From Scleroderma bovista (Eukaryota; Basidiomycota; Agaricomycetes; Boletales; Sclerodermataceae): DNA of 64,000 bases. The position numbers and the translations under genes are program-made. Location: contig JAYMGJ010000440.1 of assembly GCA_037178675.1 (NCBI GenBank), positions 62,001-126,000 on the forward strand, written 5' to 3'. Below the pieces are notes generated by a model. The model made no database searches. It had not been told where the DNA came from and saw nothing but the letters and a program-made list of their open reading frames with translations. This document shows positions 11,887 to 24,200 of this stretch, piece after piece; the first letter of the stretch is position 1, and each line of letters starts with the position of its first letter.

Positions 11887-13344
11887 TCCTCGTTCTTACC
11901 TTTTCTTCGTCCTGTCGAGCTGGCTGCGGTGTGCTTGTTATGCCGCCTCCCACCATCCACCGACGCGCCCGGCTCCAGCACACCTCGATGTCCGTTGGCT
12001 ACCACCTACGAGTCTCGCCATGGACGATCCAAGTGGCTGCTGCTTTCAACTACTTCAGCAGTGTCGCGATGACCTGCCAGCCAGTAAGGACCACCCCAGA
12101 CAACAGGGACTTGTCGTTCGACGCAGCCGCCCCTCTTCGACACATGGACAACGATGGTCTCTGCGCGTCATCCACCCCATCTGCGGAATCACGCCAGAAG
12201 ACACGATGTCTCATTTGTGATCCAGCCACACCCTCGTGTGTACCCGGCCATGGGCAACGTCGATATAGCCCTGTGAAACGACTGTATCCCCTTCGATATC
12301 CTGACTTGAACACACAACATCGACTTTGACATCCTGGACGAACCCTTGTGGCACACCTTTTGCCATGGACTGCGTAAACCATGGACAACAGTGGCCCCGA
12401 TCGGCCTCAAGCACGATGCAGTCCTAAATAGATTCCGGTGGACGATGGCCCCGATTGGCCACGCTTCTACACAACTGGAAGGGGAAAGACTCCCGCATTG
12501 CGAGATGGAAAATAGGACATGAAGATGTGGCCCCGATCGGCCTCAAGCACGATACAATCCATTCATGGGACCTGTACGCGATGTCCAAGATGAAGCAAAA
12601 GCGACCCGACCAGCCGCACTCAACACGAACTCCCATGGCGCGACCGCCCTTCTGTTGTTGACTGACGTGACCTGAAGTGCTCGTCGATTCATCTACCGAC
12701 GAGGAGTTTCAGGAGGCTCGCCCTCTGACAGTGCCTGATAAGTCGTGAAGTGAGGCAAGAAAAGAATGCATGCTCATCCCTCCGCCTGATAATATCCTCA
12801 CCATGGTGGAGAGCATCGCCCGGAGAAGTGAGCGGCAACACGTGTGCAAAATATGTGTTGATGCATTGCACGTAGCGGAATGAGTTTGGGCCACAGATGC
12901 GTGGGTGAGTTTTATACCTTTGCGATGGTAACCTTGTTGATGCGTCATCCATAGCCGTCAGGAAACCATGAGGTTAGAGTGTCAGTCGTGTGGTCGCCCG
13001 TGGCCTCCACCAGATGGAAGCGGTGCCGCAAGGTCATGATAGAGCGAGCGCGAAGAGGTGATACGAAGAGGTGAGCACCAATGGAGATGAACTAACAAAT
13101 AATCGATCGACAGCGCGTGACAAGATGCAAATCAGATGGATACCGGAGTGTATTTATGGGAATAAGGTGCGTCCAAGGTCTGCTAGTTGGTGCCCCGCCT
13201 AGCATTCTTTGGACTCCCTTTATTTTCTATGTGCCTCCTTTTCGACGCGACTATCATGTGATCGCGTCTGGGGCCTGGTGCTTTGATTTGGGCCCGCACA
13301 AGAACTTCTTTCACGTTGCTCTTCCACTTGCACTTCTGTCTTTA
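11887..13344. other. no supportable gene; short direct repeat inside
   Basis: Open frames here are short, of skewed composition and overlapping on both strands. A GGCCCCGATCGGCCTCAAGC unit with flanks occurs near 12391 and again near 12530 (spacing about 139 bp), with a third weaker partial copy near 12449. No recognisable protein motif or RNA gene was found. Confidence 0.4.
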
Positions 13345-13860
13345 TAGAACTGACGGCATTATTCGGGATGAAGAGTACTCTGCATCAATGTCATCCGTCT
13401 TGACCTGCCGCGTGCATGCCTTTCTCTCGTGCCTCGCAGTACATGTCTCCATATTGAGAGTCTTGTTTAGGTATAAATTGGTGCTCTCAAATCTCTCAAC
13501 GGAAGAATTTCCCTTGTCAGCAAGGTAGTCCGCCAGCACCATGGTACGCCGTCAGCCACATCGATGAAGGTATTGTTTGTCAGTCGGCGGGAAATCTCGT
13601 TGAAGCTTCACTGGCTGTTTTGAAGGCCATCACATCAATCTATCAGGCCACAGGAAAATGCTTTACAAACCGCCTTGCCTCACATCATCAAAGTCATCCG
13701 GTCAAGATCTTCGGTCTCAACGGCTCTGCATGTATTACCAAGTTTTGTAAGTTGCATTCACGATGCATATATTTGCGAGTATCCTGAAAAATCTCGCTCT
13801 CAGACCATGCATTATTCCTTATTTCAGGGAAATCGCGGAAGAGGTTGTATTGGTCGAGTA
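13345..13860 (+). pseudogene. truncated duplicate of an internal part of UTP10
   Basis: Nucleotide similarity to the intact UTP10 gene is obvious in two blocks. Block 13345-13440 matches about 23839-23935, and block 13450-13860 matches about 24185-24610 with internal deletions. Shared strings include CATCCGGTCAAGATCTTC and TGGTGCTCT/CGGTGCTCT. The copy keeps a degenerate form of the UTP10 intron that begins GTAAGTTGCAT, so it arose by DNA duplication, not reverse transcription. Frames are broken and no start or end is present, so no product is expected. It lies about 200 bp from the 3' end of TFC4. Confidence 0.85.
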
Positions 13861-14076
13861 TGTTACATAACAGCACCTAGACGAACTTCTGCATTTTCTT
13901 GCCGCCCAGTTTGTTCTCCTGCGGTCGCGAACAACATTAGCGAGTTTCCATTCCCTGAAAAATACAAAAGCAATCCTTGGATTCGCTTTTCGTTTGCTAA
14001 TTGGGTGCGAGGATGACTGATTACAAATGAAAATGACGCAGAAGTAATTCGACAGCTGGAATAACTTAAGATTAAC

Positions 14077-17000
14077 TCAGATAGAAAGCCACCTGCGATA
14101 GAGGTTTTCTGCTAGAGGCACAGCCCCTGTAGTTATATAAATCAGCGAGAGATTGTATGCCGCTTGTCGAGCGACAGATATAGTAGCCTAACAGGAGATT
14201 CAGATGCAAGTTAGGGTTGATGGCTAATGGTTGGCTTGCCTTGTCCCCCTTCCCTTCATCGATCAGTTGCAATGCCTTTTCGTAGTGGTTGACAGCGAGG
14301 GTGTGGAGCCCTGGCAGGATTTCAAGCGTAAATAGCGGGGAACAGTTCAGCACTCACCGAGCTGTTGAAAAGCTCTTCCGAAGTTGAACTCGATTTCTGG
14401 AAGAACAGGGTCACCATCCTGTTTTCGGGTTCTCCGGTAGTGAGACAGAAATCCCATCCCCTGCAAGTAAGTTAGAATTAAACACCAGTGGGAGGTCATT
14501 CGATCTCACTTGTGCAATCAAATGATGACGATTGTCCGATTGCCGCTGCATCGCCCGACCCAAGGAAGAGATAGCCAGGCATAAACATATCATAGGATCT
14601 TCAGGACAATAGTCGTACGCATGCAGGAGGTAAACTGGTCACGGAGATGTAAAATAGAAAGTAAGATGCACCAGAAAAACTCACACAGAGCGCTCTGATA
14701 ACTTTTGGCTGTGAGGCATAGTTGTCCGTGGACCATCACAGGCATCGGATTATTCTTCGTCGGCAATCGAACAGGTTTCTTGTCGTCCGAAGGCTCAGCA
14801 CAGTCGCCAGCATCTTCACCATCCTCATCCAGAATATCTAGGCCCTTTGTCTCGACATCTACCTCGCCCGTGCCTTTCGTCGAGGAGAGGTGATACCGCC
14901 TGCTTGCACTACTCCACTTCAGAAGTTCGGGCGTGCGAATGGCGGCGTCGCTGAGGCGAACCTCTCGGAAAAGATGCTTTTGTAAGGTGGAGCTTATGAA
15001 GGAATCCGTCGCACGTAATCCACTCGAAAGTGTCGATACCAAAATACGCAGAGGTTCATTGTTGAATTGGTGGGTATTAATCAGCTTGCGACATTGTTCA
15101 ACGGCGCTAGTGTAGTTACCGACATATATCGAGCACGCTTCATTTGTAGACGTTAGTCATTCTGTCAAATTATAATGGGCCATTTCACGTACTGATGATT
15201 GCGAGCCGAATGGTGACCTGAGTCTCCTTCCTCCGATAAGCGTTTGACATGAGAATGTGTCGGAGCACTTCTTCGGCCAGTTCATCGTCACCCCGTTTAG
15301 ACAAGATGAATGCATACTAGACAGATGGCCAACATAAGTGCGACCCCATTTAAAGGTCAGAATATTCACCTGCATGAATATACGTAGCCAGTCATCGAAC
15401 GAAACCCCACGGAAATGGTTAACCTTTTCGCAACTCGTACCATCATCTTTACCCTTTCGATGGTGCCTATCGCGTTCTATAAGAATCATTCAGTGAATGA
15501 GGGTTACAGTTTCCTAGGGAGACCTGCCGTTCAACTCCAGTCTGGAAGCCATCCGCTCCTCGAGTGTATCGTTGCTCTGACGCTGAGCACGACGCTTAGG
15601 AAACATGCCTCGGAAGTCGTAATTCTATTTGCTGTCAGCTCTGCAGATTTTGAGAGTTATTGCACTGACCTTCGTTGTGAGAAACAAGTTCCTGGTTTCT
15701 CTGAACGTCTCAACGAGTTTTTCTGCCTCGAGTAGCCACTCCCTTTCGGCTGTTTCCTCAGCGCCATCGCCAAGAATTCTCGGCCAAAGTTCTGCGATAC
15801 GCTTGTACCCAGCGATGACTTCTTTCTCGCGCTCCTCTTCTAGAATTTTAAGCTCGGTCAAGCTAAGCCGGCCCTGTTTATTGACGGCTTTTCCTTTGTG
15901 TTTGGCCGGAGTCTTCTCATCAAACAAAGAGGCAACTTGCTGCGGTGCGCTCCTGTCTATGGTTGAATCTTCAGGTTGATTTGGCCGTCGCTTCCTGGAG
16001 TCAATAACTACGGGAGCAAGTCAGGTTCTGAGATAGATGTCGAATGTATGACCATACCTTGATACACAAGTTCGAGGGCCTTGCGCGGCTCGTCCATAAT
16101 CTCGTAAGTTTCAGCAAGCTTCATTTTGGCGTCGTTGTTCGAAGGGTCTGCATCAACGACTGTTTAGGAGATATCAGACTATTGCAGTACAACAGCAATA
16201 GAAGACAATCAACCTTGTTTGTAGACCTCGGCAGCATCGTGCAGATCACCTTGCATCCTTCGACAAGAGGCCACCTGGAGGAGGACATACAAGTTGCTTG
16301 TCTACGCGTGCATTCAGTCATACAGATTTCACGAAGTTGAGCAAGCCATTCACCGCTGGGTGAGCACCAAGTGTCTCGTAGATTGGCCGTGCATCACCAT
16401 ACGCCTCCTGTTGAAAATAAGCATCGGCGATCTCCACAAATAGTGCAGCATAATCGAGCACATCATGTGCGAGAACTAGGTTGGCATGCCTCTATAGCGC
16501 CGGATAAATCAGCTACTTCTCCGGACAAAACGTAGAACGCACCTTTCCTTCTTCCATGTTGCCCATCTTAATGCGCGAAATAGCGAGTCGGTGTCGTGCA
16601 TTTATGTCAAGTACGTAAAAACCAGGCTGCAAGTCATCGTACCGCTGTCGAACAGCACCACCCTCTTCAGGGGGGATGTCGTACTCACGATCATCTCTGC
16701 ACACATCCCAAAACTTCTGCGAAGCACGGCCCTGAAGCCACCGACACCCACGTCGAATGGTGTCTATGGCATGTTCATATTGGTTCATCGTGTTGTAAAG
16801 GTCAGCAAGTACGAGGACTTCAATGAAACCAAAACCAGCAGCAGGAGTGCCCACTGTGTTCAAGGATAGATCGAGGGCTTGTCCCAGTGGTCGTATGACT
16901 TGGTTGTGGTCGAACGCTTCTTGATAGAGGGATGCACAGAGAGACAAGTCAGAGAGCTCAATCAAAATCGGGCGAAGCTCTGTAAGGACGGTGTTGTCGT

Positions 17001-17829
17001 GGGGAAAGCGTTTGAGGATAGCAAGGAGCGAATGACGAGCCTAGATCCCATGCCGGCATGAAAAAATAACAGGGAAGTTATTACGGTGGTACATACAACT
17101 CGGAGATCGTTGAGTTCTTTTGCAAGGGTGGCTCGATCCCACAGCGCATCTACGTTGGAAGGGTCAAGACTGTACAGCTTCCTAAAGCAGTACAGTGCTT
17201 GTTGGTTATGATGTAGTTCCCTGTGTACGTGATTAGTCTTTGCATGTCGACAGTCCGTGATACCTCACCTGGATTGTCGTGCTAGACGATCCCACTCTTC
17301 GGGGTCATGTCTCAGATGTGCGGCAATAATTCGCAATTGAAGTGCTTTGTTGGGTTCGTGGTAATCTTCGTAACATTGTGCGAGGACGGTCCATGCTGAA
17401 ATTGCCCGAGGTTCGATTCGAATGACCTCACGCATGTTTTGCATGGCCTCCGGAAGGTCGTTGTCGATATAGGCTTGATTCCCTTGTCCGAGGAGGGCGC
17501 GGACCTGGTGAGATAAAGTGGGTCCGGTTTGGCGCTGGCAAGTTCAGGGGGCGCCTCAGTAAGATGCACACAATAATGACCGAAATACAAGGCATACCTT
17601 TGTGCCCTTTCTCTTTCCGATCCTAGCTGCCTCCCGCAGATCGTCTCGGAACTCTTCGCCATCCGGAACATGAAAGTCCCAGCCCGGTTCTGTTGTATCG
17701 TTTCCCAAACGAATGTCTTGGATAAGTCGTCTATAACAGTAGTGTAAGTTTGAATAGCAAAAAACAAACAACTTACTCGAAGTCTTCGTCAGATGAGTAT
17801 TCATCCGAACTTGAATGGTCTGACGCCAT
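14077..17829 (-). CDS. TFC4: TFIIIC TPR-repeat subunit (yeast Tfc4/tau131, S. pombe sfc4, human GTF3C3 homologue)
   Basis: This is the box A/B-binding factor subunit that bridges TFIIIC to TFIIIB at tRNA and 5S genes; it acts in the nucleus. The start (17829) gives an acidic Ser-rich N-terminus MASDHSSSDEYSSDEDFE, typical of the family. TPR-like blocks follow: ALLGQGNQAYIDNDLPEAM, WDRLARQSRELHHNQQALYC, and DLYNTMNQYEHAIDTI. An acidic insert near 14800 (LDILDEDGEDAGDCAEP) precedes the C-terminal TPRs with EIEFNFGRAFQQLG, and the end is AAYNLSLIYITTGA then RRWLSI with TGA at 14077-14079. About ten or more short introns are needed. No lesion was seen. It shares a 419 bp divergent promoter with UTP10. 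Confidence 0.85.
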
Positions 17830-18248
17830 TTCTGGGTGAAATAGCTAGCATAGAAGGAGAGGTTTGTCAGTAGAAAAGAAATAAAATGGATTTAAGTACC
17901 TTGGTTCAATAGCGTAGTGGAAGGCTTGGCGATCTCAGTGACACAGTCAACTGAGGCGCGATTTGCGGTGACGCGAAGCAACTGCAACTTTCCGGGCGGC
18001 ACGAAGCCAACCCGAGCGGTGAGCGTGGCGATATATATGCAAGGTGCAATTAACGAGACGACGAGGAACGCGTACGCGTGGCTTGAGATCGAGGGCTGAA
18101 TCGATGATTGGGGTGAGTGGCCCCGGCCAGGTCTGAATGTGAGCGAACGCACTGCAGTTGCAATGATAGGGATTCAATTATTGGCTCCACGTGACTTGGA
18201 GGCATTTCCGAGGTCGGTGCACATACCAGCCTAAATACCAAATACCAA
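17830..18248. promoter_or_regulatory. divergent intergenic region shared by TFC4 and UTP10
   Basis: Only 419 bp separate the two start codons, so both 5' UTRs and promoters must lie here. A TATATATA-like stretch is at about 18031-18038 and there are several GC-rich blocks, but I cannot assign transcription start sites. Short ORFs in this region look random. Confidence 0.6.
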
Positions 18249-21200
18249 ATGCCCTCTGCTCTTGCGAGTCAACTCGCCGCGTCTGCGTCTCAAAATGCAG
18301 CTCTCCTCGCCTCCAAAAAACGCACAGAGTCGTATCTTTTCACTGGCAGCGATGCACAGGCACACGACCTCGATTCAGTCCATGCCGTCGCGGCCAATGC
18401 ATTCACTCGACTTTGCACCCTTTCCCCTGCATTTTTTGCACAGACCGTCCAATATGGACAATATGGGACACCGATTACCGTGGATTTCGAGCACACCCTG
18501 TTCTCAGACGCGGCAAAGAGCATAGATCGCACTCTCCAGTCGGAAGAGGTCAATGCAAATCTCGATCGCACAATTAATGCATTCCTCGCTCTCCTTGGAC
18601 AATGGCTTCTAGAGATCCCCACAGGAAAGGTATTGGAATGGCTAGTAAAGCGTTTCAGGTGAGCAGGATGCCCCTGCTGGGATTACTCGTTTCTTTGATC
18701 ATTTTAGAATAAACGAGTTCAACGTTGATGCCGTCCTCGCACTCTTTTTGCCGTATCACGAGTCACCCCACTTCGTCAAGATGCTGTCGATATTGCACAT
18801 TCCGTGCGTCTCTCTTGTATATAATACTTTTGGCTACTTTGCTCACATCTCATAGTCCCACGTCACCTTTCGCATTTCTGCTCGCATACAAGTCTGCTGC
18901 AAAACCTCCTCCGAGGAGCGCCCTCGTCAAGAAAATGGTTTCTGATGCTGAAGTAGCACGGTTCATTGCGGAACTCCTTCCTACGGCAGTCAAATGTATG
19001 ACCTTTTCTTTTTTGCCCTTAGTCAATTTCTTACACCCATCTACCCCGGTAGGCTCTTACTCCCATCGCACGCTCCTGGCTTTCAGTGCGGCAACGATGC
19101 ACGACTACATCTCCACTGTATCAAAATTAGATGATGGCATGCTCGCATTCGTCTTGCCTGCGCTGTTGACACCCCTGCAAGCCCCACACAAAGATGCAAA
19201 CATAGCGGTCAGTCCTATCTCCTCTGAATCATTTGCAAACCTGACTGCATCTGCGGGTCAATATAGCTCAGTAGCTATGTCCTCCTCTGCGTGCTTTCGC
19301 AAAAAGTACACATGCAATCTGCTGCTATCATTGCCATCATCGGTACGATGGCCACACAGGCCTGCAAAGGCCAGGGAAAGGGCGGCGTGTCGACGGCGCA
19401 GTTTGTCAAGGCTGCGGTGGCGGTTTGTTCGTCTCAGGATGAAATATCCGAGTTCGCCCCTGGTGTAGGCCAAGTGTGCTTGAAGATGCCGTGAGTGTGT
19501 TCGTCAGGTCATGTTGCGGCTTTTCACTGACACGAGTGGTAGTGACTTTAGCGATGAAATCCGCAATGCTTTGAAAATTATGGGTGTTGAAAAGTTTCTT
19601 CTTCCCTTGATCATCTCACTAAAGAACAAGTGCGTTTCTCTTCTGTATTCCTTGCTCTTGCGTTTACAATTATCGTAAAGTATACATGACCCTAGGGTGT
19701 CATCCCTACTTTCCACAGTGATCAATAGCGCAGACACACCACTAGCAGCGACTAAGTGTATTACATCCATGCTGGTGCGGCTCTCGACAGTCACGAGCTC
19801 AGACGATGGTTCAGCAGCAGAGGCAACAGCTCTCGCTGCACGGTCGCTCCTCAGTCTTGTACATCAACGCCACTTTGAGCTTCTCCGCAATATCGCAGAT
19901 GATGTCCTTGCAGATACCGTCGGTGCCGCTGACGCAAGAGGGAGTGACGATAAGAAAGGGCGCAAGAAACGGACCAACGACCTTTTGGCTTCATTCTCTC
20001 TGGTAAGGCATTTCTTCCATCCGCGTGGCCTTTATCTTTGCACTAACATTCTGCATTAGAGCTGCCCTCTGGCCCAGTCAGCAGATGTCAACGAGGTCGT
20101 TGTCGCCTCTGCAGATGCCTCAAAGGAGATACGCACAGATGCCGTGCATAGGCTGTATGCCATGCTACGAGAGGCGGAGCACGGTGGTGGACGCCTTTCC
20201 TCCTCAGATATGGTTAGTGGTTGGCACCGTGCTTTTTGCTTTACTGTCTCAAAACAAATTATCGTAGGAATCCATCCAGTCTGCTCTACTTGGTCGGGTA
20301 TACGATCCCCACCAGGGTGTTCTACAAGCCCTCTATGCTTCACCCGACCTGTTCCTTTCAACAGTAGTGCCGGGTATATCCCCACAAAAACTTCTTGAAA
20401 CTATCATTGCGCAACTCCAGCCCACACCTCCGAGTCGCGCGTTGTTGTCCGCACATGTAACCTTTTTGGTTGGCACGTTCTGCAGGGCGCACCCCGAGCT
20501 CCGGGATGCAGTGCAGCAGCACGCGTTATTTCCCTTCCTACTGGCGTCCAAGGCCAAGTTCAGGAGTGCTCGTAGTGTATGGGAGGCGATCAAGGAAAGC
20601 GGGGGGTTCCTGAGTGGGTGGCTGAAAAACTGTGTGGGAGTATGGGATAAGGCATCGCTACTGCGAAAGGGGGAATCGGATAAGGAGAAAGCAGATGCCG
20701 AAGAAAATGTCGAGAAGATTTGTGAAGCAAACCTTGGTGTTGCCAGCATGATTGCAGGTGAGGGATTGCTGTACTGAATTAGCCACGAGCTAAGATGGTA
20801 CTTTAGAAAATATCCTAGCGTCCGACGATTTCGAAAGGCACATCGCGCTTTTACTTCCGAAGCTACACGATCCAATGCCTCACAGTCGTGCGTTAGCGTA
20901 TTTAGTTTGTCACAAACTGCTGGCATGCAAGTCAGGAGATCAGAAAATTATTCTAGCAACTCAAGTATTGCATGCCATGCGTCTTCGCATGCTGGATGGA
21001 GCGGATGATGTGGTGGCCGAATCGAATTTGCAAGAGGTACAGTGCAGTAGTACTTTGAGATACCTGTCCGTGGCGGTGTTACTGACCACATATCCTCAGG
21101 CATTTGGCGAGCACCAAGTTGCAATGAAGGCTACGATAAAACCTGGAGGACGTAGCACTACTCATTCGATGCAAGCCTCAATCCTAGTACTCATTTCAGG

Positions 21201-24200
21201 TGTTCCCGCACCTCAAAATTTCTCGGGAAACTGGATGACAGTGCTATCACACGTAGGTGTCCCGATATGCACTTATCTGATCTTAGCTTACTTTCTTCTA
21301 GGAGCTGTTTTCTGACTCGGACGAAGGTGACATGAACCAGCGATATGTAGGTCTCGTGCAAAGCGTGTACGTCCTCGCCTGTAGCACAGTGACTTCGCCA
21401 AATCCCTTGTCAACGTCGCTGTTACGCACCCTCTTCCTCAACTTGAGAGAAAGCACGCTAGCGTTTCTTCTTGGCGTTCTCCTCTCCACGTCGCCAGCCA
21501 CAGACCGAGTGCGGACCCATACTCTTTTGCACGTTCTTGCGTTCTTGCGTGGTCATGCAAAGAGTGGAGTCGACTTCCAAATTATACTTCCATCTTTGGT
21601 TGCTGTGTTGATGGATGATCGCACCGAAAAACGCGACCGGGCACTGGTCTTCGAGAGCATATCTCTCCTTTCTGCGCCCACTGAAAAAAAGTATGTGTAT
21701 GGGTTGGACACCATCTACGGGCAAGCCTCCTGTATGTGCAGTCTTCACTTGTGTTTCCGCTGGATCTAAAGTTGACCTCGGCATCCCATAGCTGACTTGC
21801 AGTACCTCGACACCAAAGACTTTGTAGCATACGTGAAGGCAGTAGTGGAGTCCCGCGACCAGCTCGTCCAGGACGCGAGTTACATAAAAGTGTTTCATCG
21901 CCGACACTTTGAAGGGTCTAATGCGAAGTAGTGTTATTACTCTGGGAGATGCGATTCATACTAACATCTTTCCAAGATACAAACGTCGGGTGTTGTGCTT
22001 CTTGCTTTCCCATGTCATCGCACACCCCTTTCCATTTGCTCGTATCGCGCTGTTGCACTCTGTGGAAGACGTCTCCGACAATACAAAGGCCCATATGCTG
22101 ATCCCTGCAGTGAAGTCGTTGACGCAAGATTCTACATCTGTCTTGGGGATGTTCGGTCCCTTATTTGACGAATACACGTCCCTCGTACTGACTGCTTTCC
22201 TGGCGATCACGTCGGGGGGCGTAAGTAGCACAGATGACGAAGAGCCCTGGGTTGTCCTCGTGGATGTGCTTCGTAATTACTTCCAGTCCAGTACGTCCGC
22301 TCTGCTCCTGTGCTTTGCACCGCCCGAGCTGAGGCGCCGTAGATGCAAATTCAACTGCTCGCATTCTTATTTCTGGTGCTTTGGAGCATCGCCTGTTTGC
22401 TGATCTCGATCTGAATAAACGCTCCGAGATATGCGCCATACTTTTGCAAGCGGGTTCATCTGGAGGAGACACTGTGAGATGTTTCTTCTCCCTTGCCATG
22501 GCCTCCTTATTGATACATGGTAGCTCCTGGCCTCTAGAACGCTTCTCGGGAAGTTATTGAAAGACGAAGCGCTCATCATCCATTTACTGGTGACTTTCCA
22601 ACCGTCCTATGCTGAAGCTGAAACACCAGCCGGAAAACGGGCAAAATTGGACAAGTCAGTATTGTCTCAATTCCTAATGAGAAGCCTCTTTCTGACATCT
22701 TGTCCCAGTCCACCGCAGGCTACATCCGATACAATGTGGCCATTGACCATCCTCGCGGAAGTGCTTGGGACGACTGATATACCCGGTTCGATCGATTTGA
22801 TATCCCGCTTGTTGGAGACTCTTAACAAAGTGATCCGCTCTGAGGGGATGGGGCAGTCTGATACGAGCTACGTTTGTCAGATGTTGATGTCAGCCGTTGA
22901 GAGGAGCGCAAGTCAAATTACGGTGAGAGACCTTTTCCACCTGAGCCACCAGGCTTTCTTACACGTCTTAGGAACCTCTTTCCCGCCCGATCCGCTTGGA
23001 AGTTCTCGTGGAACTTATCAGAGGTTGTTTTGTGTCTTTAATTGATTGGTACTTGCTGACCATCATTGATAGTCACCGACAACCCTCAGACCTTCAATGA
23101 AGCACTTCTGCTGATGGCGAATCTTGCCCGACTCACTCCTGACTCTGTGCTTCATAATATTATGCCTATATTTACATTCATGGGATCGAACGTTTTCCAC
23201 CGCGATGACTCCTACAGTTTCAAAGTCGTCCAGAATGTGTGTACTGTCTTCAACCTGATATGTGTGCATATGACTCATCTGTATTGTAGACCATCAACAG
23301 CATTGTTCCTGTCATGGTTTCGTCTTTGAAAGATAAGTATTCACCAGGACTGGAGCTTTACGCTGGGGCGCGGGAGTTCCTCCGCATCTTCACCGACGCA
23401 GCTCATCATGTACCTCGCCACCGAAGACATAAGTGAGGGATACTCTTCACTCAATTTGAGCCTCGTCTGATCGTACTTTTCAGCTTCTTCGTACATCTGG
23501 CCCAGGTTCTTGGACCCCAAGAATTCCTCGCTCCTGTGTGCATGCTGTTGGTTGACAAGGGGGCTAACCGTGCGGTCCGGCAGACTCTGGAGGAAGCACA
23601 AACGACGCTAGCTCTCCCGGTAGCCCTATCACGCCATTTCGCCCGCCCTATGCAAATATATGTAAGTTCATGTGACTGAATTTGGTGGTGTCTGTAATCC
23701 ACTTCCATGCAGGTCTTGTGCGAAGTACTTCGGGAGTGTTTGCGTCTCGCTTCGCGTCTCGATGCTCCGGAGGATGCGAATCCGACATTCCTCGACTACG
23801 TTAGGTATGCTATATCCAGAGTCCCGTTTGACGTGCAAAACTGATGGCATCATTAGGGACGAGGAGCACTCTGCATCACTGACATCTGTCTTGACCCGCC
23901 GCGTGCAAGCCCTTCTCTTGTTTGCAAGCCTCTCAGTACCACCCTTCAATCATGAACGACAATTGCAGCAGCTTGAGGGCAGCAGCATTAAAGATCTCAT
24001 CACCCTGCTAGTCAACTTGGCCACCCTCCAAGCGAAAGACGGCGATTTATCTGGCATCACGTCTGCAGCTCAGCTGGCGACTACCAGAGTAATCAACTCC
24101 ATTTCTGCAGGAGAGTTCTTACTTGCGGTGACGGTGACGCTGCAGTCCACAGAACTAAGGGTGGGTCCACAACATCGGTTGACAGTATCTCCGTATTGAC

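Noticed and set aside
11685..12329. 214-residue plus-strand ORF
   Set aside because: Arg/Ser/Pro/His-rich with overlapping ORFs in other frames, no motif and no splice-consistent extension.
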